Below are positions 39,612-50,489 of a stretch of 64,000 bases of DNA, piece after piece (the stretch's first letter is position 1; every line of letters begins with the position of its first letter). The stretch is from Neckera pumila (lineage: Eukaryota; Streptophyta; Bryopsida; Hypnales; Neckeraceae), in the NCBI GenBank assembly GCA_963969595.1, contig OZ018410.1, positions 42,017,413 through 42,081,412 on the forward strand, written 5' to 3'. The translations under genes and the position numbers were made by a program. The notes beneath the pieces were generated by a model that saw only the letters and a list, made by a program, of their open reading frames with translations, searched no databases and was not told the origin of the DNA.

Positions 39612-40204
39612 TCTTTAGAGCCAATTTGGGGCCACTAGAAGGCCCTTTGAATTTCCCACTCTGGATGCAGGGACATTGCCCCACTAAAATTTTTGGTACA
39701 ACCTTGTTGGCACTTGCGGTGACGATGTAGACCGCAAGCTGTGAATTTGGGGGTGTAGCCAGTCATATCCTTTCTTTGCGTATAGTTTGTACTTGCATTG
39801 AAACAATGAAACACTTGAGTTGAAGGAGTGGTGCAAATATCAATAGTTTTTGTGTTGTCTTTCACACTTGACTTTACTGCCATTCACTTGACATAAAATA
39901 CTAAGTGTACCTCCTTTTTGGAACATCATTATGCATATAAACTTCTTGTCTCCTTTTGAAAGCATTTAACACAGCAAAGAGACGCGTCGACCCAATTTTG
40001 GAAGCATACAATACGGCCACTTACATGTCGACTTAGTTTTGAAAGCAAATGTACTAAACGGCCTTACTGATCACAACCAATTTTTCTGTTGCCCACAATA
40101 TCCAAGCCTTGTTGGCCACATGCCCTCTTCAAAAAGTCAAGACTCTAGTATTGCCCGTGGAGGGCTTATAGGGCCCTCTAGTGACCCCAAATTGGCTCTA
40201 ATGG
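39612..40204. mobile_element. Inverted-repeat element related to family D, 581 bp core
   Basis: The left end TTAGAGCCAATTTGGGGCCA continues to CTAGAAGGCCC. Its inverted partner at the right end reads GGGCCCTCTAGTGACCCCAA and continues to ATTGGCTCTAATGG. The terminal match runs about 30 bp with few changes. TA dinucleotides border the core at 39616-39617 and 40199-40200. The CATTAGAG-AATTTGGGG ends resemble those of the smaller family D elements. No transposase ORF. Confidence 0.65.
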
Positions 40205-40630
40205 GTTTGCCAAAAATCCAAAGAAAGCATTGAATCAAATACCAATGTCATTTGACCATCTACCATCAAAAAAAAAATTAATAGCAAAATAAAAGGACTG
40301 CTTCATTGGCATTTGTGGGAATAAAGGGTGGAGAGGTTGTTTTTATATTGAAATCCATTGACCATTATAAGTCCTCAAAGAGTATGAAATAGATGGAGCT
40401 TGACCATTCATTGATCAAAACGTAAAAGTTGTGTTTGAAGTAGAATTTCAGACCTCATTTTAGCATAGTAGAAAAAATTTCCAAAAAAATTTAAACTATG
40501 AAAAGTTGGGAAATCAAGCTAACTTTCAACCAAAAATATGTTTGAGAACTCAAGCCTCCAATCCAAAGTTGAGGACAAAATCCTATTTCTAAGATGGAAT
40601 TGCAATGATGAATTTGCTCTAGCAAGCAAA

Positions 40631-40956
40631 TTAATCCCTAAAGGACCACTGTCTCTTGGGGGGACAAATGGGATTTCAGGCAGGTAACTACGAACTGAAT
40701 TTTTGTCCTAATTTTTTGAAACTTTTTTTGAAAGATAGAAAAAGTGATTCGCTTTGTGAGAGTATATATTTTTTTCAATTGGTGCACAAAGATTTTGAAC
40801 TTTTTTCCACACATTTTCATACTAGTTAGGTGTAAGATCCTACAGATAGATGTGCAAAAAAAAAAATTCAAATTTTCTTACTCTTTGCTATAGAAATGGC
40901 AGTTTTGAGTGTGTTTTTTTTGCAGAAAAAAGGCCTTGGACTTTTAGGATATTTAA
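40631..40956 (-). mobile_element. Internally deleted TTAA element (family A)
   Basis: TTAA (40631-40634) is followed by TCCCTAAAGGACCACTGTC, the family A end. The other end reads ggccttggacttttagg near 40946, with a TTAA at 40953-40956. At about 320 bp it keeps both ends and lacks most of the middle, the usual form of a deletion derivative. Confidence 0.6.
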
Positions 40957-41769
40957 AAGGTTGTTTTGAGTAGGTTAAAAAAAAATTTCCTTGTCGCTAA
41001 TTTCATTTAGGTTGCAATAATCACACGCAAATGTTCTTCATTGATTCTTGTGACATAACATTCAATAGCATGTGTTGATGTTGCCTTGGTTCTACAGTGA
41101 TGGTATACTTCTACATCCTCCACCTATCTAAATCATCAGTAACTACTGATAAAGCATTGTTGGAGTGTGGAATATATCACACCATCACTGTAGAGCTATT
41201 GAATGTTATGGATATAAATTTTAGAACCTTTTTCATCCGTATGTTTTTCACAACAATTATCATTCCATGAAATTGGTTTAAAAAACATACCAACCGAATT
41301 GTGGACAATCATTTCCAGACGTAGGAAGTACCATTTTCTTATTGAATGTGTTCAACCGAAAAGGAAGCCATCTTGTACATTTTCAATGTGAAAAGGTAGC
41401 ACTCAATTGAAGGCGTCAGAAACGGAGTTAGTTGAGTGTTTGAATGTACGAAATGAATGGTGTCCGGTCCCAAACTGAATGAACTGGCGGTGACTGAGTT
41501 TCCACTGAACTGAAGGTGGTAACAGTTTGTCCTTGTTTTGTTTTGTCTTGAAATTGCACATCTACTCTCACTGGCATTAATATTCATTATTTATTGCATT
41601 TCATCAATAAACTGGCTTCAGTAGTTCAGTTGGTGGAATAGTGCTGTCTAGACTACTATGGACAAATGTTCCATAACCATTGCATGATTGAGAGTGGGAG
41701 TCAAGCAGATGGAAGCAGTGGCATTCTTTTTATGCTATTGAAGCGAGGAGGCTTGAAAAAACGCTCATT

Positions 41770-42388
41770 TAAGGTAGTATGCTCTTAAAGCGACCATTTA
41801 AGCCTACCTAACTCATCATTGACAGTAGAACATACTTCAAGCAACATATCAGTCCTTCCTAGATAGGGGTCGCAATTAGAACACGGTTGGTTTTAGGTGT
41901 AGTTACCTTAGTGGCTGCTAGTCTTCCTTTTCATGTGGCTGCTTAGAGAGGGAATGTTTTTAGTTCATTTTAATTCCAGACAAAGAGAAATTGATGCGGA
42001 ACGCAACACAAGTGGTTTCATAGTTTCTGAAGCATTATTGAATTACTTATAAATTTTTCAAACGAGTTGAGTCCTAGGCACTTGTAGTTCGTGACTCCAA
42101 GTAGGTCTTCCATATGAAACTGTTCACTTGCAACAACTTGTAACCTGGAGACATGGGGAAAGCAAGAAGAATGATTGGCACTTGCAATAAATAATATATA
42201 TTTTTTGGGGTACATTTATAAATTTTGTTACAAGTTGTAATGTTGTCTAAGGTAACTACACCTAAAATCAACGGTGTTCTAATTGCGACCCCTATCTAGG
42301 AAGGACTGACATGTTGCTTGAAGTATGCTCTACTATCAATGATGAGTTAGGTAGGCTTAAATGGTTGCTTTAAGAGCATACTACCTTA
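41770..42388. mobile_element. Foldback element with 141-bp inverted arms
   Basis: The left arm 41770-41910 and right arm 42248-42388 are inverted copies differing at about six of 141 positions by eye. The loop is 337 bp. The outer ends read TAAGGTAGTATGCTCTTAAA and its complement. Each arm also starts and ends with TAAGGTA/TACCTTA, so each arm looks like a small inverted-end unit itself. Flanking TA is compatible with a mariner-like target. The high arm identity suggests recent activity or gene conversion. No transposase. Confidence 0.85.
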
Positions 42389-42735
42389 TATGACATCTAA
42401 CTTCATCTAGTTTGTTGACATGTGTCCACCATTCAATTTGCAAGTGCACATCTGGTAACTATGAGACTATGTATTATATAACTGACGAGCCGCGGTAGCG
42501 GCAAGTAGGTTATCGGCCATAACTGGTTGTTCACTTTTCAATCACAACCTAGTTTGATCTTCATGATCCAAGGGTGTAGGAAGCAAGTTGAAAAGAGAGA
42601 AGGTTATGAGTTACAACTTGTAATGGCAATGGTGATGGTTGCCAATGGGACGGTGCCACGTGAGTGTTGAAAACTCAACAACTGGTTATGAGTGAGGGAA
42701 GCACACCACCTTGAGTTCCACCAACTGAAGCTGCA

Positions 42736-42769
42736 GGTAAGGTAAGGTAAGGTAAGGTAAGGTAAGGTA
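42736..42769 (+). repeat. (GGTAA)n microsatellite
   Basis: Six uninterrupted GGTAA units followed by GGTAG. No function is apparent. Confidence 0.9.
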
Positions 42770-43088
42770 GGTACACACCTTTGTCCTGTCCACATGAAGT
42801 CATACCTTACTATACAAAATATAATGAACATATAAGTTACATACTACCACATCGAAGTTACACCTACTAAATCATGTTTGTACTGTAGGTACATAAATTC
42901 ACCCCCTGAGTTCTGTCCTGTCCAGTCCAGGGGAGCCTCGTGGGCAGGGCATTGGGGCCAGGGGGGATTGACCCCTCTATTGCCCCAAGTTTTACCCTTG
43001 CAGAAAACACTGAAATATCTTTATATGCCACATTGGACGAAATTTGCAATTTCTGAGTTCATATGTGTAATCAGAGGCCCTGAATTAG

Positions 43089-44030
43089 TTAACCCCTCAC
43101 CGCCCAAGAGGACGAAAAGTGTCCCCACACAAACTTTGAAGCACTATAACTTTTGCATCCGATGTCCGAATTCAATAAAAATTGTCGGAAAAATTGCGCA
43201 TAGCAGTCTAATTTCTATGGTAAAAATTTCAAATCAATCCAAGACAAATTGAGTTTGCAAGAGCCATTCAAAGTTCACAGGGTTAATTTTTGTTCAGCAC
43301 ACTGCGTTGTGATAAATGCAACTTTGGGGGCTTGTATCTTTTTCCAAAAATGTTCGTTTTCAATAAAAATTTGTTGGATTTTGTACTCTTTAAGGTCTAG
43401 TTATTGTAGTAAATTTTTCATGCCAATCCAAGTTGTTTTGAATTCTCGGGAGCAATTTGAAGTTCAAAATCCAGATATTATTGCATTTTAGTCAACTTCG
43501 GCGGCTCATAACTACTTCATACATGATCCTTTTTCAAAAATTCTTGTTGGAGAAGTTGCATATACTTGTCTAGTTCTTGTGGCTAAATTTTCATATCAAT
43601 CCAAGAAGTTTTGATTGCCTGAGAAGCATTTTAGTAGAAGGAGGTTCAATTGTAGATGTGATTTTTTGCTCCTTTTTTTTACTGTTTCTGGACATTTCAA
43701 ATCCATTTTGTAGACACAATGATTCATTTTTATGAAATTCTTTTTACCAAAGTGTTTATATTATGGTTTTGAATCACTTTGTAGCTTAAATTTTTTTCAT
43801 TTGAGTAGGTTTAGAAATTGAAGTTCACCTCCAAATGTGTTTTCAAGAAAATTTCAGGACCTTTCTTGAACACTAAAACATTATAATCTTTCAATCTAAA
43901 TGGTCAAATGACCCCAAATTTGTTCCACACCATCTAAAACATACAGACTACAATATTGTACGGTTGAGATCTTCATACCTCACTCTAATTTTGACTTTTC
44001 AGACTTGCAAAGACTTGGAGTCCGTCTAAG
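43089..44030. repeat. Array of four to five diverged ~180-bp units after a TTAA end
   Basis: TTAA at 43089-43092 is followed by CCCCTCACCGCCCAAGAGG, nearly the end sequence of the nested element at 56340. Units follow with the order (c)ataacttttgcatc, ttcaataaaaattg, gtctagtt, aaatttcaaatcaatccaag, and gaagttcaa. They begin near 43140, 43320, 43505, 43680 and 43870, each more diverged than the last. The right terminus was not found. The unit phrase resembles interior segments of the family A elements. Confidence 0.5.
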
Positions 44031-44031
44031 G

Positions 44032-44369
44032 TAAGAGCATCTCCTGCACCCCTCCAAAGAACCCCTCCCCTCTAATTTTTTTTGGATGATAAGCAATCAA
44101 TTCTAGTGTATTTCATAGTATATTTCCATTTTCCCCTTCAAATAAGGTCATATTTGAAGGGGTCACTAACCCCTCTATACGTTATATACTCTCTTGGGAT
44201 TAACAAGTCGTTATAATAAATGGTAGCTTACTTATTGCTTTTGCAAGTTCTATGACTTGTACTTGGTTGGAAGTATATTTTAGGGGATACAAGTGGCCAT
44301 CCCCTCTACATTAGATGGATCTAGATTGAAGGAGCCTGACTATTTGGAGGGCTGTAGGAGATGCTTTAA
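44032..44369. mobile_element. TAA-flanked MITE, Tourist/Harbinger-like
   Basis: A 332-bp element is bounded by TAA at 44032-44034 and 44367-44369. The left end is GAGCATCTCCTGCACCCCTC (then CAAA); the right end is TTTGGAGGGCTGTAGGAGATGC(TT). This is a terminal inverted repeat of about 24 bp with a few mismatches. A 3-bp TAA duplication with GAGCATCTCC-type ends fits non-autonomous PIF/Harbinger elements of plants. No ORF. Confidence 0.75.
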
Positions 44370-47199
44370 CTTCACCTAAAATCGCATAGTGGATATTCTT
44401 GCCTAAAATGTACTTCCACTATTTATATGATTCTATGATTGCTTTTGGATACACCTATTCTCAATACTTTGGAAATTTGGAGTTTATTCATGCGGTGTCC
44501 AAAAATGCATTCTTAGAGAATCTAAGAATCCCCTTTTGACTACCGATGGGATTCCACAAAAAAATTCAATGTAATAGTGAAAACCATGCTAAACCAGGCT
44601 GAATTGCTTAACTGTGCGATTTAAGGTGCAATTACCTTATGTTAATTTGTTTCCCATCGGAATCACTGGAGACTTTACAATGAGTTTAGGTAGTGTGCTC
44701 TAAAAGCTAACCTCTCCTTCAAACCGATCCTATAATTAGTTGTAGAATGGATTAGAGGTGATCTTTGAATGGACTACTTTAGCTATTGAATGCATGAAGG
44801 AAAAATTGTTTTTCTATTGCAAGAGCCAATCATTGACTTGATTTCCTCAAATCACTTTAGAAGTTGCAAGGGGACAAATTTGAGAGACCTAGGGTCACAA
44901 ATAGGTGCCTACAACAGAAATCTTTGAAAATTCATAACTAATTCAAAAATGCTTCAGAAATTATGAAACCACTTGTGTTATGTTTAGCATCTATTTTGCT
45001 TTCTCTGAAAAATGAGCTAAAAATATTTCTGATTATGCAAACCTATGAAAAAGGAAAATCAGCCCTTAAAGGGTCGCTTTTAGGCCTACTACCTTATTGG
45101 TACTTTTCTCTTGCAGTGAGGAGAAGTACTTTCAGTTCAGTTGTTTGGAGTACCAAATAAATTATTAAATAAGAAAATATAGATGTTTTTAAAACATCAT
45201 CGTTATAAAAGAGTCACTCTATTTTAAAAGAGAGAAAGATGCAGGTGGCAGTGTTGAATTTTGAAAGTTGCAAATTTTGAAGGTTGCAGTGCCCTTCACC
45301 ACTTGCAAAATGGCCCTATACGAAGAAAATTGGAGCCCTTCAAAAGAAAGGCGAAAGAAAGGCAAAAAGAAAAAACATCGAGAAGGTCTTCCAAAAATTT
45401 AAAGATATGCAAATGAAAGATGGGGCTAAAAACGAAAGGTGGACAAGTACTAGGACAAGTCTCTAAGTTAAAATTGGAGTTGCTATTGAGAATGGGCTAT
45501 CAGGATATGTCAACAACCAATATTGGAGGTAGGTATTAAAGTCAAAGGCTAAGAATGGACTTAGGGATAGTTTGTTAGGGCTGGTTGGCTTCTCCAATCT
45601 ACTAAGCACACCTCGTGAGTGTGGTTTTTCAAAACAAAATTTGGTGAAATGCATATGAACAATAACATACCATAAAGTTCTGAACTTTGGAAGCACTAAT
45701 GAGGGTGTATTTGTGTAGAAGGGAGTTTGGAGCCATGGATTAGTCAAAGATCCTTGATATTTGGAGAGGCATGAAACACCGCAAAGCAATCCTTTGGGGG
45801 AGGGGCACCATGTTGACAAATGGTAGCGTTTCAAAAGAAATCTCGATTTTTGCTTTATAGAAAGTAGTATCTTTTAGCCAAAAAAAATCAGTTTCAATTT
45901 CAATTATGTATGAAGTTGTCTATTTTGGATGGAAAAATGATTTTTGGTCCAAGAGATGAATAAATGTAGAAATGAAATGCTCCGCCAAATTTGAAGTGAG
46001 TGCCATCTTGACAAATTTTTCAAAAAGTAAAAAAATGCTTGCTACAAAATAGATAGATTGAAAGTGGACATAGAAGTGAAAAGCATACTTTGTTGTTTCA
46101 TTGGATTCAATTAAGTTTTATTACATGTCGTTTATTTCAATGTGTATTTTATTCCTTGAATTTTAACAATTGACTTATATTCATTGCATGCGTGTAAAAA
46201 AATGAAAAGCTATCGATTTGACAATACTTCAACTTGAAGGGCAAATTTTTTATAAAATTTTCATATGAAAGTTTGAATTCCCTTCAAATTCTTGCATTGC
46301 AAGCCGGAGGTGAATGCTTCATTTAATTGGGATGTTTTGTTTTGTATTTAAGCCCATCACAAACTTGATCAAAGATTATCATGCGGAATGGACAATCTAA
46401 AATTTAATGAACACAAAGCCTAAACAAGCCGCTCAATTATGTAAAAGACATGTATAGACCAAGCATCTATTTCTTCATCTTCAATAGCTTTTTGCCTGAA
46501 ACTCTCTTGGGCTCTCTTTGGAGACAAATAGATCTAATATGTTATGACTCCAAATGAGCTAATTTTTTTTAATATTCATACACTTAAATTCCTAAAAGAC
46601 AATAAATTGTCCATCAAGTAGACAATTGGAAACTTGGGTTGATTACTATAAAGTCAATTTTGAGTAGATGAAAGTAAAATTCTTAATATCAAAGATGCAC
46701 ATTTCTACAAGCTTTCTGAAAATATAATTTTTTCCCAATAAAGTACTTGTATCAAAGTTATTAGGCTTGAAAGTTTAGGGGTAGTATGTGCAGTATGCTA
46801 ATAGAGAAAGCAAGCAATTAGGTAAACCGTGATGTTTTTTAATTAATTGTGAACGCTTATATCTTGCAATCTATAAAACCAAGTGGTCTAAATTTTTTTT
46901 CACACAATCCCATGGTAGTATAAAAAATAACATTTAAATGAAATTAAAAATAAACTTTTTTCTTTCTAATTTTCACTCAATGCACTAAAAATGACATTTT
47001 AAAAACAACTCTAGAACCATTAGCACAAATTCTATTGTAAATTCATGATATTGTTTTATTAAATTAATGAATTTTTTTGATTTCTTAAGCAAAAGAAAAC
47101 TTTGCGTTGATTGTTGCAAATTTGATTCCTTCAAATTTGAACTCTCTAGAAAAATTAAAATCTTGCCCATGTAGTTGCATTTTAGAAGACATTTTAGTC
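44370..47199. other. Non-coding stretch
   Basis: Short ORFs on both strands (the longest 123 codons, 45463-45834 minus) show no recognisable motif. No gene or element was assigned. Confidence 0.4.
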
Positions 47200-47450
47200 A
47201 TTAGATGACATTTTGGGGCATTGAAGGGCCGTTTCAGGCCTGTTCTCAATTTGGCCCGTTTATGTGAACGGCGGTACGAGCTGTCAGTTTTTTTTTTCAA
47301 AGATCATTTAAACCCTTTTTTTTCCAAAAATGACGTGGCACGGTATGTGCCACGTCTGCCAACTGCTGCAGCTACATTTTTTGCAGTCTAAAAACGTAGA
47401 AAACTCTCCGGGAACTCACGATCTCCCAATGCCCCAAAATGTCACCAAAT
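47200..47450. mobile_element. Hairpin-containing inverted-repeat element (family D)
   Basis: The left end CATTAGATGACATTTTGGGG continues to CATTGAAGGGCC. Its partner at the right end reads CCCAATGCCCCAAAATGTCA. In the middle ACGTGGCAC-GGTAT-GTGCCACGT (47333-47355) is a perfect 9-bp-stem hairpin whose stem contains the CACGT core. Copies at 20025 and 38381 keep a stem at the same place with different bases. Confidence 0.75.
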
Positions 47451-48135
47451 GATAAGATTTTTTGAAGTAGTTAAACACCTCTATTATCTTTGAAAATTGG
47501 CTTGCAAGTAACTACTTATCCAATGGGCTAAATTTCCAAAGTTGGATAATGCCTCGTTTTTCACAAAGTTGAGTCAAATTACATTGACCTTGCTGGCAGG
47601 GGCCTAATTTTTCTTTTCTTCTAATTTCAAACATTATAATCTTGCAATCTATGCAATCAAATGGTCTAAATTTTTTTTGAAATTTCTATAGTAGTCTAGT
47701 ATAATTTGTTTAGTTGAAAGTTTGAAAAATGATTTTATATTTGGAATAAATTACACTCAAATGTACCATAAAGGGGTCAAACACACTAAAAGCTTCAATG
47801 TAATTTTTTTTAGTTATCATTTTTTAATGCTAATCTATTAATTATAGATATTTTTGTCCTTTTTGACTAGAATTTCAAGTTAGATTGAATCTAATACTGC
47901 TTTATTTATCAATTTTTATTTTTATTTTGTTACAGATCCAATTGAAGTTCAAATGTCAATATGTCAAGTATATACAATCCCATGATAGAGGTTAAAAAAG
48001 ATTGTTTTTCTACAATTTGAATATTTTTCCATTTTCTATAATATTCATAAGTAAAAACTTGTAACATCCTTTATAATATAAAAAATAATCCAAATGATGA
48101 TTGTGTTAGAACAAAAAATGTATACATGATTGACT

Positions 48136-49066
48136 TTAACCCCTAATGGACCAACATGCGTTTTTTGTCTGTATAGAAATTTTGGGCAGGTACGTGTGAC
48201 TAGAGATATCCATATTTGAGGCTGAAATTTTAATAGAAGGTGGGGGCGAGGAATATCTTCATGTGTACCAAGTTTCATGACATTTCAAAATACGAGTCAA
48301 AAGTTGTGACCTAATATGTTACTTTTTTTCGTAACTAGGCAGTTTGGGCAGATCAGAAAAAATCATTTTTTCCGGAATTTTTTTTTAAAATTGGTTCTCT
48401 ACATTTATATATACTTAAAAAGCTTTGAGTCACTCCATTTCAATCAATGAGTCAAAAGTTATGAGGGTTTTTGGTTTGCGGGCAGTTATGGATTCTCTAC
48501 TCTAAAAAAAACTTTAAATTCGTTTATTTAACTCAATTTTCAATATTTTTGGAAAAAAAATAAAATCTTAGGATGTAGATTGATTATTACAACATTACAA
48601 CCGTTGGATTGGCATTTTTAAATATCATGATTAAAATTTTAACAATTTAGTATTTTGAGTCATTTTCTACTTCTTTCTACTTACTATTTTTTTCCTATAT
48701 GTCGTACAATTCCAAATGATGTGAAATTTTTCATGCATATAGACAACTTGTTTAGGAAACTGAATTCAAAGAAGCACCACCTTTATCGGCATTTTTTCAT
48801 TGAAAAGTGAGCTTGCAAAGTGCAGCTGCCCGTTTTTTCGCAGGATTGAAAAAATGGTTTTCAAGACTTTGAATGCTTATATCTTATGATCCACATGGTG
48901 GAATTTTCTGAAATTTTTACCACATGTTTTCAAAATATCATACTACAAGATCCTATGGTTACATGTGTCAATAATTGTTTTTTTCCAAAAATTTGGTAGT
49001 TGTATTAGAAATGGCAGTTTTTGAGCGTTTTTGGTGATTACATAGTCATGAAACTTTAGGGGTTAA
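48136..49066 (+). mobile_element. TTAA-flanked element (family A', empty-site copy)
   Basis: A 923-bp element lies between exact TTAA at 48136-48139 and 49063-49066. Its ends are CCCCTAATGGACCAACATGC and ACTTTAGGGG. It is a close relative of the copy at 56251 over its whole length. At 48230-48233 it has a single TTAA in the context gctgaaattTTAATAGAA, exactly where the 56251 copy carries a 71-bp insertion. Confidence 0.8.
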
Positions 49067-49575
49067 AGTCACTACATAATCTATGTTTGGCATTGAATGT
49101 CTAAATTTTGTATTAGATGAAATTAAAAATTTGTCAATAATCATTTAATTAATTAATAAAATATACTATTTTGAGTTCAAGATTTCATCACTAAAAATTC
49201 TTTGAAATAGTTGTATGTTTGAAAAGTATAAAAAATTTGGATGAAAATATTTTTTTAAAGTGTTATATTGTAAAAAGACATTAAATTCAACCTTAAAACT
49301 GGTGATTTCTGTCTTTCTAAGGATATTTGTAATGAAAATTTGTCTCCAATTTTTTAAAGGGACGCATTGCAATACTATTCATCTATAATTTTCTCTTAAA
49401 AATGACAACATCAAAGGAATTTTTAGCTCTAAATGTTCAAAAAAGGATTTGAGTCATGTCCTAGCAAAGTAATCCCAATGGCACCTTTGAGCGTGGTTTG
49501 ACCCATTTCAATTATTTTCAATGTACAAAAAAGTGATAATTTTGGATACTTTTTGTGACAAGTAATCAAACAACT

Positions 49576-50489
49576 TTAACCCCTAAAGGACCGAGGTGAT
49601 TTTCCTACCAAAAAACATTCAAAACTGTCATTTCTATTGCAAAGAGAAAAGAGTTTAAAAATTTGTTTTTTTTGCATATTCAACCGTAAGATCTTATACT
49701 TGACTAGTATATAAATATGTGGAAGAAATTTCAGAAACTTTGACCATGTAGATTGCAAGATATATGCATTTAAAGTGAAGAAAACAATTTTTTTTCCACC
49801 TTGCTTCACTAGGTTTTTTGGCTTTGAATCTTTTTAGTTCAAATTTTTTGCACTAGTGATTTCGATTTTCTACTTACTTATGTTAAGTAGTTGAGTGGAG
49901 AATCTAACAAAAAATTTAGGAAAAAAAGCAATTAATTTTCACTCATTAAAAAATTGTTAAGTAGAAGTGGGTATAAGATTGAAGAAAAATCTAAATTGTT
50001 AATAGCTTTTAGATGGAATTGAATCACAATAATCCCAACGGTGAGATTGTTCTAGCAAGAAAATCTAACCTTGTCTAACAAAAAAAATTTTAAAACTCTC
50101 AAAATTGCATTCTAAAATGAATTCTACGACTTATTTTTTCAAGAAGATGCTTAGATTGCCCATAACTTTCTCATTATTAGTCCGAATTGAATGAAACAAA
50201 GCTTCACATGTAGACAAAAATATAATCTTTGAGGAAAAAATTTGAAAAAAAAATTATTTTGACTTTTTGTGATCTTTTTGGGGCTGCCCGCAAAATTCCA
50301 ATTTTACTTATTGTGCCATAATTTTTGCTCCCGGGCATCAATTAAAATAAAAATTATATATTCACAAATATCTCGCAAAAATACACAACCTCAAAAAATC
50401 CCAAAAAATATTACTAAAAATTGAGATTGTAGGAACCTGCCCGAACCCAAATTGTCCCCCGAGGGGACAACCGGTCCTTTAGGGGTTAA
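49576..50489 (+). mobile_element. TTAA-flanked element (family A)
   Basis: A 906-bp element lies between TTAA at 49576-49579 and 50486-50489. Its ends are CCCCTAAAGGACCGAGG and CCGGTCCTTTAGGGG. It is highly similar to 5656-6589 in the same orientation. No ORF. Interior phrases about sensitive A/T tracts and ataatttttgctcccgggca are shared with the other copies. Confidence 0.8.

Noticed and set aside
41620..41665. Text resembling a tRNA D-arm (gtagttcagttggtgg)
   Set aside because: No T-arm (GGTTCGAATCC-like) or acceptor pairing follows at the right distance.
48126..49076. Extra inverted match outside the TTAA sites (TGACT and AGTCA)
   Set aside because: Only five bases, and not seen at the other copies; chance is the simplest explanation.
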